Below are positions 20,441 through 30,700 of a stretch of 64,000 nt of DNA, in pieces (the first letter of the stretch is position 1; each line of letters begins with the position of its first letter). The notes under the pieces were generated by a model that searched no databases, was not told the DNA's origin, and saw nothing but the letters and a program-made list of their open reading frames with translations. The translations under genes were made by a program, and so were the position numbers. The stretch covers positions 1,488,001 through 1,552,000 of the forward strand of contig BLLK01000047.1 in assembly GCA_021927905.1 (NCBI GenBank). The letters run 5' to 3'. Origin of the DNA: Chaetoceros tenuissimus (Eukaryota > Bacillariophyta > Thalassiosirophyceae > Chaetocerotales > Chaetocerotaceae).

Positions 20441-20641
20441 AGACAGAAACTAGTAGACGCGTTTAACAACGATTCTTCTTATTTCGCAATGCTATGCACA
20501 ACAAAGACAGGAGGCGTAGGATTAAATCTCACTGGTGCAAACCGTATCGTTCTTTATGAGTAAGTAACTCTTTGTCTCTGCTATGATTTCCAAAAACTTT
20601 CTTACAAACGCAACTCGAATTCTTTCAATAGTCCTGATTGA
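20441..20641 (+). pseudogene. SNF2-family helicase fragment (motifs V-VI region) with its intron
   Basis: An exon-like stretch (20441-20559) encodes RQKLVDAFN followed by FAMLCTTKTGGVGLNLTGAN and RIVLYD. This is the segment of the SNF2/RAD54/ERCC6 helicase C-terminal domain before motif VI. A 72-bp GTAAGT...AATAG intron (20560-20631) splits the Asp codon. The next exon continues with PD and then a stop where the family has PDWNP. The upstream ATPase and downstream motif VI are absent, so this is a broken fragment. Further copies are at about 21598-21798 and 22754-22954. The source gene is not in the window. Confidence 0.8.
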
Positions 20642-20671
20642 CTTGTCATTAGCCTAAACACAGAAAAGAAG

Positions 20672-20908
20672 ATGCTTGATCCAGAAGCAGTCAAGACAAA
20701 CTCTAGAGGGCGTGAAAAGACTATGTTGAGAGAACTTTTTGAAGAACCAAATGATTATGGTGATATAATTCCTAATCCAGTTTCGTGGAGAGCAAAGGCT
20801 ATGCAGTGCGAAGGTGTAGGCGAAGATTGGGTTTCAATCTTACAAGCAAAGGTTTCATCTCTAGTAACTGATGAAAAAATGACAGGTGCTGTAGAGAAAT
20901 TTGAATGA
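20672..20908 (+). pseudogene. Terminal-exon-like fragment, present in each repeat unit
   Basis: A 78-codon frame (starting MLDPEAVKTNSRGREK) follows a good acceptor, CTAAACACAG, and ends at a normal stop. It looks like the last exon of some gene, perhaps the same SNF2-type gene as the fragment just upstream, though I do not recognise the sequence. Identical copies lie at 21829-22065 and 22985-23221. With no promoter or body it is unlikely to be expressed as a protein. Confidence 0.5.
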
Positions 20909-23420
20909 TTAAATATCGCTGTGCAGCTCCGTATACTGCTCTAAACTAGAGATATCGTTATGAACAGGTGTTGAAACACTCGTTACTATTAGATAGATTC
21001 TAAGCTATACAAAAACTATAAGATACTCTGAAAGATCCAAAACATCACCAAAAGATACCGAGAACCCTCATACCGAGCTTGAGAACCCTAATTCTTAGCC
21101 ATATTATGTGAGGAGACAGACCTTTGCTATCGATAACCCATACAGTGCTACGATAGCATGTAAAACAGGGCGTAAAACAGGACCACACAATTATTATAAA
21201 CTATCCCAAGTGGGGCTGGTGTCATATCAGTCCATGTTACCTTGTCATCATTTATATACTTTATTTGGGAATAATGCCAATGAAACCAATAGTTGATGGT
21301 GCCTTTGTCCTCAGAAAGAATAAAGACGATCCATCCAAAATTGACTTGATCGCCACAAAGCAGAATTTATCAGGTGATCAATATCATTGGAAGACTTTCA
21401 AAGCTGCAATGGAATTGAAAGAAATAAAAGGCGAATTGTTTATCAGATATGTAAAGGGAATGAAAGCGAAAATCAAAAAGAATATGAAAAAAGCTGTAAA
21501 AAAGGAAGAAGAGGAGAGAAAGAAATCAGTAGAAAATATGTAAAATTGATGTGTCAAGTATAGTGTTTATAAGCTAAGTCTCTATTTATATTCACCTAGA
21601 CAGAAACTAGTAGACGCGTTTAACAACGATTCTTCTTATTTCGCAATGCTATGCACAACAAAGACAGGAGGCGTAGGATTAAATCTCACTGGTGCAAACC
21701 GTATCGTTCTTTATGAGTAAGTAACTCTTTGTCTCTGCTATGATTTCCAAAAACTTTCTTACAAACGCAACTCGAATTCTTTCAATAGTCCTGATTGACT
21801 TGTCATTAGCCTAAACACAGAAAAGAAGATGCTTGATCCAGAAGCAGTCAAGACAAACTCTAGAGGGCGTGAAAAGACTATGTTGAGAGAACTTTTTGAA
21901 GAACCAAATGATTATGGTGATATAATTCCTAATCCAGTTTCGTGGAGAGCAAAGGCTATGCAGTGCGAAGGTGTAGGCGAAGATTGGGTTTCAATCTTAC
22001 AAGCAAAGGTTTCATCTCTAGTAACTGATGAAAAAATGACAGGTGCTGTAGAGAAATTTGAATGATTAAATATCGCTGTGCAGCTCCGTATACTGCTCTA
22101 AACTAGAGATATCGTTATGAACAGGTGTTGAAACACTCGTTACTATTAGATAGATTCTAAGCTATACAAAAACTATAAGATACTCTGAAAGATCCAAACA
22201 TCACCAAAAGATACCGAGAACCCTCATACCGAGCTTGAGAACCCTAATTCTTAGCCATATTATGTGAGGAGACAGACCTTTGCTATCGATAACCCATACA
22301 GTGCTACGATAGCATGTAAAACAGGGCGTAAAACAGGACCACACAATTATTATAAACTATCCCAAGTGGGGCTGGTGTCATATCAGTCCATGTTACCTTG
22401 TCATCATTTATATACTTTATTTGGGAATAATGCCAATGAAACCAATAGTTGATGGTGCCTTTGTCCTCAGAAAGAATAAAGACGATCCATCCAAAATTGA
22501 CTTGATCGCCACAAAGCAGAATTTATCAGGTGATCAATATCATTGGAAGACTTTCAAAGCTGCAATGGAATTGAAAGAAATAAAAGGCGAATTGTTTATC
22601 AGATATGTAAAGGGAATGAAAGCGAAAATCAAAAAGAATATGAAAAAAGCTGTAAAAAAGGAAGAAGAGGAGAGAAAGAAATCAGTAGAAAATATGTAAA
22701 ATTGATGTGTCAAGTATAGTGTTTATAAGCTAAGTCTCTATTTATATTCACCTAGACAGAAACTAGTAGACGCGTTTAACAACGATTCTTCTTATTTCGC
22801 AATGCTATGCACAACAAAGACAGGAGGCGTAGGATTAAATCTCACTGGTGCAAACCGTATCGTTCTTTATGAGTAAGTAACTCTTTGTCTCTGCTATGAT
22901 TTCCAAAAACTTTCTTACAAACGCAACTCGAATTCTTTCAATAGTCCTGATTGACTTGTCATTAGCCTAAACACAGAAAAGAAGATGCTTGATCCAGAAG
23001 CAGTCAAGACAAACTCTAGAGGGCGTGAAAAGACTATGTTGAGAGAACTTTTTGAAGAACCAAATGATTATGGTGATATAATTCCTAATCCAGTTTCGTG
23101 GAGAGCAAAGGCTATGCAGTGCGAAGGTGTAGGCGAAGATTGGGTTTCAATCTTACAAGCAAAGGTTTCATCTCTAGTAACTGATGAAAAAATGACAGGT
23201 GCTGTAGAGAAATTTGAATGATTAAATATCGCTGTGCAGCTCCGTATACTGCTCTAAACTAGAGATATCGTTATGAACAGGTGTTGAAACACTCGTTACT
23301 ATTAGATAGATTCTAAGCTATACAAAAACTATAAGATACTCTGAAAGATCCAAAACATCACCAAAAGATACCGAGAACCCTCATACCGAGCTTGAGAACC
23401 CTAATTCTTAGCCATATTAT

Positions 23421-25658
23421 GTGAGGAGACAGACCTTTGCTATCGATAACCCATACAGTGCTACGATAGCATGTAAAACAGGGCGTAAAACAGGACCACA
23501 CAATTATTATAAACTATCCCAAGTGGGGCTGGTGTCATATATAACTACAAAGGAGGATTATCGCAGAATGGGTCTGATGAAGGCTTTAAACCAAATCGCG
23601 ATATCTGCCTTAAAAGAGCTTCACTATAACTTCATGCTTGAAGAGACTAATGTCCCCCCAAGTCATGGAATAAAAGCTATAATTGCAGAGACTAATACAG
23701 TAGATGCTGGTGACGCGTCTGTACAAGATATTCGAAATCGCCATCAAACTCTCTTTGCTCTTGGTTATCGGTTTGTGGAATATCCATACGTGCAGCCTCC
23801 ACTTGGAACCGATGTACCGGCTTTTGATGATGTCATGCTTCTTGTATATCAAGGTTTTGATGAAGATGAGAAGATGTTTGCAGAAAACACTATATCGTCA
23901 AACATCCTTTTCAATTATGTTCAAGAATTTGCACTGTCGGTCTTTGGAGACGATCAAAATGGGAGGAAAGAAGTTTCACAGCTTCATTTTTATCGCATGA
24001 ATCAGTATTTTGTAGAAAAATATCAGAAAGCATACATATTACCAGATCTCCCATGGAATTCTGTATTAGAGAAATATTATCTAGATTTCGAAGAGGACAA
24101 GGGGCGATCAATTTGTATTATTGGAGCCGGTTGCGCTGGGTTATCTACAGCTCTAAAATTAGGGGAAACAGCCACAAAAGTACCGACCACTATCCATTTG
24201 ATTGAGGCAAACAAGATGGTTGGTGGTAGATTAAGAACGGTCATCACTGATCAAAGTTCTTGTGATAATCAATACGTGGATAAGGATCTTGCGGCCAGAT
24301 ACGAAAAGTTTGCACCATTTTCAGTGAGTGTAGGCGGCGAATTCGTCCACGGTATTAATAGTTCGTTGACTGAGATCATTGAAGAGTGTGATATATATGT
24401 TGATGAAACCTTCGATTTGTGCTCACATGGAGAGTACCCATTTGACAGTAGCTTTGTGAGACGGCCACTTACAAACTCTTTGGGGAAAACCCAAAGAGAA
24501 GGTATTGTAAAAATTTACAAGGATGGCAAAACATGGAACTTGAGACAGGAACAAAGTGGAAAATATGGAATGTATATCTCCGAAGCGAAAAGATTATGGG
24601 ATAAACTTTGTGATGTTTTGCAAGACTTCGAAAATGGAACGGGAAAACTTTCAGAAGATATGAGCCTGAGTAAATTTATCGACGAAGAATGTGTAATGGA
24701 TACCATTGGATGTCAAGAAGTGAAGAGCCTCGTAAATTGCATATTTGCAAACACAGCAGGGTCAAACATAGCTGGCTATGGTGTGAATGAAGGTTCTAGA
24801 GAAGAAACACAGTGGGAATATACTGAGAGCAATTTCCGCACAAGACACAATTTTGCTGAAATAATCCAGTATTACATTGATGGCATAGAAAAAATCAACA
24901 AAGATAAACGGCACGGTACAAAGATCAAACTGCACTTGGAAACAGAAATTGTGTCTGTTGGTGATACCGATGATGATACAATTCGACTGGAGACATCCTT
25001 GGGTCAACATTTCGTTTGTGAAAGGGTGGTTGTTGCTGTACCGTTAGCTATATTGCAGAAGGAATGCATTCATTTCTCAGGAATGTTTAGTTTACCTTCT
25101 CATAAAAAAGATGCTATTCATGGCATCAATATGTGCACAGGTATGAAAGTACACGCCTTGTTGAAACATGATATGGACATCATGAATTGTGGGCTGATAC
25201 AAGAAACTGATCTTTTCTTTTGTCCTGATACAAACTTTCCACAAGTTTGGATCGAGCGATGTGAAGCATCCACGCTTGTGACGGGTTTCATTGTCGAAGA
25301 AGCTAGGAATGAACTTCTAAAGAATTCATCTGAAAAAAGTATCAAAGACGAGTTTTTACTTCATTTGAAGCATATGTTTAGGAACTTATTCATACACGAA
25401 ATACCTACTTGTTCAGCCTTTGAAGTATATGATTGGAGTGAAGACAATTACATAGGTGGGTTGTACTCATCTCCTACTGTCGGAGCTGGATACAGACTCG
25501 GTGATAAAAAATGTACACTTCGTGACTACCTAAGGGAACCTCTTCACGACCGCGTATTTTTTGCGGGAGAGCACACGCAAGATATTTGTGCCACAGTACA
25601 ATCTGCGATCGATTCTGGTTTGCGAGCAGCAGAGGAAGTTCGAATATCAATGAAATAA
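23421..25658 (+). pseudogene. GNAT/flavin amine oxidase fusion gene, 5' end lost
   Basis: The open frame runs from 23421 to the stop at 25658, but the family-like part starts near 23505 (YYKLSQVGLVSY). The C-terminal half of a GNAT fold comes first: VSYITTKEDYRRMGLMKAL is the acetyl-CoA-binding loop region, then AETNTVDAGD and PYVQPPL. A flavin amine oxidase domain follows, with the dinucleotide motif IIGAGCAGLSTALKL, a GGRLRTV motif, GGEFVHG, and the C-terminal FAD block FFAGEHTQD...GLRAAEE. The oxidase part shows no break. The first half of the GNAT domain is absent and replaced by the repeat array, and the first in-frame Met is well inside. A matching N-terminal half lies at 1855. The oxidase half could still be made from an internal Met. 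Polyamines are a plausible but unproven substrate. Confidence 0.8.
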
Positions 25659-25744
25659 AGTTGCCGAAACTCATTAGATCTCAGATTTTAAAGAAAATTT
25701 ACAACCTTCAAGTTGTAGAAGTAAACTAAATTAGAGCGAGCTAC

Positions 25745-27259
25745 TTAGGATCTACTCTTTTTTATTTCATTGACAACAAGATTGACAAAATCGTCCACTT
25801 CTTCCTCGAAAGGATCGTGTCCACCTTTCATTGTAAGGTAAACAATTCTGTCTCCGAAATGCTCGTATATTTTCCTTGTCATACTCAAAGGTACAATTGG
25901 ATCATTTAGTCCTTGAATGATGATCACTTTTGTATTCTTGCAATCAAGAACGTCTTTGAGAAGTTTTATTTCACCCCCTTCGTATGAACAGATAGCAGCT
26001 ATACGTGATCTAGTAAATGCAAGGATGCCACTTTCCCAACCTTTGCCAATTGCTGGCCATTGAAACCTAAGAACATCACTATCGGATAATTTCAGCGGAT
26101 CTCCCCAAGCCAACTTTAAGCCATTTGACCAAAATCCTCTACGCCCTACTGCACGTCTCAAACCATATATGATGAATGGGTCAAAGATGACTCTTCTTAT
26201 TGCAGCAATGGTAGCTCCAAAAGTTAAGCTTATTCTACCAGGTTGTCTTTGTTTCAAATCCCTCACTGCTTTACTAACTTTCGACTCACTTTCCTTATCA
26301 TCTGCATCTTGGGGAAAATCACCTACCAAAGCTGGTGCTACAAGGACCACAGTTTTTTCAACATCAGATGGTAGAGTCATTGCCATTTTCAGAGTAGATG
26401 CGCACCCCATTGAATGTCCAAACAAACAAATTTTTTTCTTGCTTTCACCAGTCAACTTTCTGTTGACAAGAACATTACCAAACGCAGAATTACCTGACGA
26501 TGAATATGGAATTAATCCACCTCTTCGTCCTGATGCTTTGACTTTCTCTGTCAAGCCAAAACCAGCTGCGTCATGAGCAATGCCTACTCTAGAATTGAGC
26601 CTATCAACTAAAGTCGGAATAGCAGGAAGCCACGACAGAGAGCTTGCCCCAAACCCATGATTAAAGTGGATAGCATCAAACTCGAAATCATTGGTTTTCT
26701 TATCACTTTCGAATTCAAGGTAGTGCATTCCAACTGGCGGCATGTCCATGGTTTCATCCTCTACTAGCTTTGGCGAGATTTTTGTTTTGATCACTGAATA
26801 CTTCGATAAAGGAGAGGGAAGCCATTTATTTCTGAGTATAGTCTCCATGGAGATACGACTGGTTGGATACAATACATCCTGCAAGATCATTGTAGATAGC
26901 ATGAAGGAGACAAAGGTAGCAAGGAGAATCTTGATGTTTGCAATTGGTTTTCTGTTTAGACGGATTGGTCCATTTATTGTATTCAGTCTAATTGCCAGCA
27001 ATATAGAGAAAACAGCAGATATGGCATTTAAAAGCAAAGGCAGTGGTCTATATTCTACACGTAAAGAAGGAGGCAATTCAAATAAATTCTTCTCATCTTC
27101 TCGAGGCTTGAGACTCTCGACATCTCCTTGAGATTGTTCGTACACATCACTGATAGAGCTTTCTGCGGAAGAAAATAGCTCGCTCCTTTTCTTTGACGAG
27201 ACATTCTCTTTTGGTTGAATTCCATCGGAGCCTGTCCAATGATGAATGTTAGGTTCCAT
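25745..27259 (-). CDS. Membrane-anchored alpha/beta hydrolase
   Basis: The likely start is the ATG at 27259 (MEPNIHHW), giving 504 residues. An upstream in-frame ATG at 27349 would add residues that look like a shadow of the overlapping small ORF. Residues about 80-130 hold two hydrophobic segments (LLLNAISAVFSILLAI and ILLATFVSFMLSTMIL). The hydrolase domain follows, with the oxyanion-type HFNHGFGASSLSW, the nucleophile elbow GHSMG (Ser about 282), the acid in QGLNDPIVP (about 453) and the His in KGGHDPF (about 480). All triad members are present, so it should be active. Lipase or esterase-like activity in an endomembrane or plastid membrane is a guess. Confidence 0.85.
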   Translation of the reverse strand: MEPNIHHWTGSDGIQPKENVSSKKRSELFSSAESSISDVYEQSQGDVESLKPREDEKNLFELPPSLRVEYRPLPLLLNAISAVFSILLAIRLNTINGPIRLNRKPIANIKILLATFVSFMLSTMILQDVLYPTSRISMETILRNKWLPSPLSKYSVIKTKISPKLVEDETMDMPPVGMHYLEFESDKKTNDFEFDAIHFNHGFGASSLSWLPAIPTLVDRLNSRVGIAHDAAGFGLTEKVKASGRRGGLIPYSSSGNSAFGNVLVNRKLTGESKKKICLFGHSMGCASTLKMAMTLPSDVEKTVVLVAPALVGDFPQDADDKESESKVSKAVRDLKQRQPGRISLTFGATIAAIRRVIFDPFIIYGLRRAVGRRGFWSNGLKLAWGDPLKLSDSDVLRFQWPAIGKGWESGILAFTRSRIAAICSYEGGEIKLLKDVLDCKNTKVIIIQGLNDPIVPLSMTRKIYEHFGDRIVYLTMKGGHDPFEEEVDDFVNLVVNEIKKSRS

Positions 27260-27533
27260 CATCATCCTCGTCGATGACTTCATCTTCATCAAATTTCCCT
27301 GAGCCGTCTGAATCCGGCAAAGAAAGCTCGCCACTGTTTCGAAGACCATTGTTGTTGTCTATTTCTTGCTGCTGTTGAGCCTTTCTTTGTCGCCGTTTCT
27401 GCTCTTGTTCTTGTGTAGCTTGACGTACTGCTGCTTCAATTGCGTCTGCGGAGAAAAATCCAGAGAATACTGGATTGCTACTGTCACGATCTTGGTTCTT
27501 CGAGTTCGGTCCAAAAGAGCAGAACTCACACAT
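27249..27533 (-). CDS. Small acidic-tailed protein overlapping the hydrolase start
   Basis: This frame encodes 94 residues from the ATG at 27533. It starts MCEFCSFG, has a Gln/Arg/Lys-rich helix (EQEQKRRQRKAQQQQEI) and ends in an acidic tail (FDEDEVIDEDDDGT). The composition looks genuinely coding. The TAA at 27249-27251 overlaps the presumed hydrolase start codon region (27259) in another frame, by 11 bp. No GT-AG pair that would join the two frames was found. This may be a bicistronic transcript, a regulatory upstream ORF, or one gene broken by a one-base error. The transposon begins 144 bp upstream. Confidence 0.45.
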   Translation of the reverse strand: MCEFCSFGPNSKNQDRDSSNPVFSGFFSADAIEAAVRQATQEQEQKRRQRKAQQQQEIDNNNGLRNSGELSLPDSDGSGKFDEDEVIDEDDDGT

Positions 27534-27687
27534 TGCCTTGGGAAAAAGTAAGAAATATGAATGCTCCAAGTCAATTATGCCTAGACAGACGTAAAAACCT
27601 TGAAAGCAAAAGGATTTAAATGTGACAAGAGGCAAAGTTGTTCCTTTATTTAGTTCATCGATCTCCAATCTCCAAGCGGCAAATTTT

Positions 27688-27699
27688 TGGTGCTGGTGG
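27688..27699 (+). repeat. Left terminal inverted repeat core
   Basis: TGGTGCTGGTGG begins 10 bases inside the element and is followed by AGATTTTTTT. It matches the right-end core on the opposite strand. A polypurine tract (27719-27778) follows and may be part of the 3' untranslated or subterminal region. Confidence 0.75.
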
Positions 27700-27789
27700 A
27701 GATTTTTTTACTTTTGAAAAAGGAAGGGAGGACGGACGAAAAAGGAGAGAGGAAGGGAGGAAGAAAAGGAGAGAAAAATATGATTTGCA

Positions 27790-30700
27790 TTACTTCTTAT
27801 TACATTTAGCTGTCGGCCACCTTCCGTTACATTCATAACTACCACATTCGCTGCATGTTCTTACTGCTCTTTTCCTTGGCTTTTTATCTTTCCCACGCTG
27901 CCCTTTTTGCTTAGGCTTTTCTACCAAATTTGTTAAGGTAGCTTCTTGCGTATGATAAATAATGCTAGATCCAATGACAGTGGAAGCTCTACTATGCAAC
28001 ATTTCTTGGGTAATTGGAGGAAGTGACGATGGCATTGTTGGTCTAGGTTTGACATGTACATGCTGTCTTGTACTCACATCATCTAATTCCATCGTGGTAC
28101 TTTCTTCAACTGCGACTTCGGGTTCATTGAATATTTCATTTACAACCTCCAGACGACTCCGAAGAGTTGCAGTTGCTCTTTCAAACTTCTTGATATTATG
28201 CCTTTTCTCATACTGATTGAAATATGTTCTCAAATGAGTTGGTAGTTTTGGGAAGATATCTTTTCCATCGACATATTTACACCATTCTCGTGCCATCTTA
28301 TTTTCGTCAATCTTTTCGCCATGCTCTAGCATAAGTCGAGAAAACAGTTGCTTCTCTTTATCTTTGAGTACTGGAAGAAACGGACATTTTACATTCATTG
28401 CATCTTTCAAATACTGTAATGTACCATTGAACTTCACATCATCCGATAATGTAATGGATGCCATCTCTTCTTCAAGCGTCTTATTATGTAGCGGAACTGT
28501 ACCCAAACTTTCTTTTGTTTGCCTCATATCACTTGCATTGGACCAGTTCGGATAGACTAAGATATTATGATTCTGCTCAACCAAATTTTGAATTTCGTCA
28601 ACCTTCCAAGTATCGTAGTGTCCAATATCCGGATATCCAAGCCTCTTTTTCACAGAGACATTATGATTATGACGGTGACGAAACTCACGCAACAGACAAT
28701 CTGACATCTCCACTCCCATATGCCAGCTACTCCAAATTTGATGAATATTCTTGTGTATATTTTCGACGCCGCTTGTACCACGATGACAATGTAGGATATG
28801 GAAGCCATACTTATTTGTCTTTGGACTGCCATCTTCATGCAATGCAATAGAATATAAAGAGATTCCAGGCGGATCTGAAATTAGTCCATCGAGTATCAAC
28901 TTCAGAACATTATTCGCTCGCTTCCATGCTTTATCATTGAATAGTGGCCTACCTGTTGTAGAGTCTACCACATCACCATAAACAATAAATACAGCTCGTA
29001 CCCGATAATATAGAATTGCAGGTGGTAGTATACGTCGTTCAATACACTTTTGGAAGAATCGTACATTGTAATACATCATTCGCTCTATTTCCTCTTCACT
29101 AAGACCATCTATTTCTATCATGACTACCTTCAACTTCTTCAATTCTTTTTCGTCCCATGCATACAATGCATCTTGATACGAGACACTGAATAATTTCAAG
29201 ATATCGTGTCGTCTTGGTTTCTTTATACCATCCTGAAGATGCCACCCATCTGCAAGAACAGATGAAAACCAATTTCTTATTATCAAAGGCGGATCATCCA
29301 ACTTTTTGTGCTTCATAGGGAAATCATTAACAGGAACTTCGTTTGTCTGCGCTGTTACATTTTCCATCGTTTTCCTAATAGATCGTAAGCAGTCAATATC
29401 TGCATCTGTGAGCGATTCGCTAATTTCATTAGCTATTTCATCGATTTCCTGTGGTTTTGTTGTTGCATTGAATATCTGCTCAAGATCATCGTCTTCATTT
29501 TCATTTTCTTTTTCTTTTACTTCTTCATCTATATCACCAGTACTACTCGATGGTTCAGTTTGGAATCTACCATTATCATTATTCCGATCCAGTGGAACTG
29601 GTGTATCATCTTCCCATATAGGGATATGTTCTCGTGGGTCATGATTTTTTAGCATACGTAGTGGAAGAAGTACAGTAAAAGGAGCAGTGCCAAAATCACT
29701 CAAGGAAGCTTGACGCCCATCATTTGATACACTATAGGAAGGTACGAGCAATCCTGGTGCTAAGACTTTTTCCACCTTGACTGTAATCCTATTTCTTTGA
29801 CGCTTTGTTAGATTGCACTCGATGCTTTTTGGATATGATATGACTTTTGATGCTGAAACTATTTTTCCAATTGCTGCTCGACTTAGCATAACTGCGACAT
29901 TCCCTTTTGATGGAACTATATCTACTGCTAAATCATCTTTCACTTCACTTTGTTTCAACCGTATGGATAAATCAGGATAGTTCGTAGCGTGAATGCCAAT
30001 ATCCAAACTAGCAATTGCATCTATAGCAGCATATTCCTTTTGTGGCCATGTGAGATTGTTGGCGTTCCAGTCAGAAAATCGTTTTGTTTCATCCTTTACT
30101 ACAACACAGTTAAGAACCTCCTTGCTCATTGCTTCAAGTCCAAGCTTTCCATTTGATATCAAGTTACGCATTCGACAATACGAACCAAGATTGATATGAC
30201 TACAATCCTTGGCAATGTCTCTTCTATTAAAATCTCCAGCAATTCCTTTTATATCTCCACCAATATGGACCCCTACAAATGTCAATGATGTGTCTGTAAT
30301 TAAATCAATCAATTTTGACGGAAGCTTGTCGGCAGCTCTAGCTACATGGAATATCACACAACAAAAGATTCCATCTCTGTCTTTATATGCAATTTGAATT
30401 GTGGCAACCTTGCCTTCTTTTCCACATATGTTACCAGTAAAAGGACTCCTACGCACATTCCATTCTGCGTCCAAACCAAGCATCTTTGTTGTGTCGTTTT
30501 CCATGTACGTTTGAATAGCTAACGCTTGCGCATTCATGTCTGCTTCAGTTTTTACATATTTCACCTGAGATGCTTCAATTGTGTAATTATTTGCATTGTC
30601 TGTAATGTTGTTATTCCCAGCATTAAACATTTTCTCAGAATGCCGTAGCGATGGGAACATATTCAAAAGAAAAGCTTTGTCACGTCTTGGATTATCAGTG

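Larger units (their letters stand above)
20071..23540. repeat. Tandem triplication of a 1157-bp unit
   Basis: Units span 20071-21227 (1157 bp), 21228-22383 (1156 bp) and 22384-23540 (1157 bp). I noticed two differences: one C/T substitution in the Lys-rich tail region (unit 1 versus units 2 and 3) and one A missing in unit 2 in an A4 run. Each unit holds, in order, the 3' end of the 18551 gene, a split SNF2-helicase fragment, a terminal-exon-like fragment and the edge of the GNAT/amine-oxidase gene. Unit 1 joins the 18551 gene on the left and unit 3 reads into the amine-oxidase gene on the right. This is the pattern of simple local tandem duplication. The left breakpoint shares ATCAG with the internal junctions. 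Confidence 0.95.

Noticed and set aside
21108-22452. Short frames of 62 and 92 codons inside repeat units 1 and 2 as separate small genes
   Set aside because: They are copies of pieces of the 18551 gene and the GNAT gene edge created by the tandem duplication. They have no promoters of their own.
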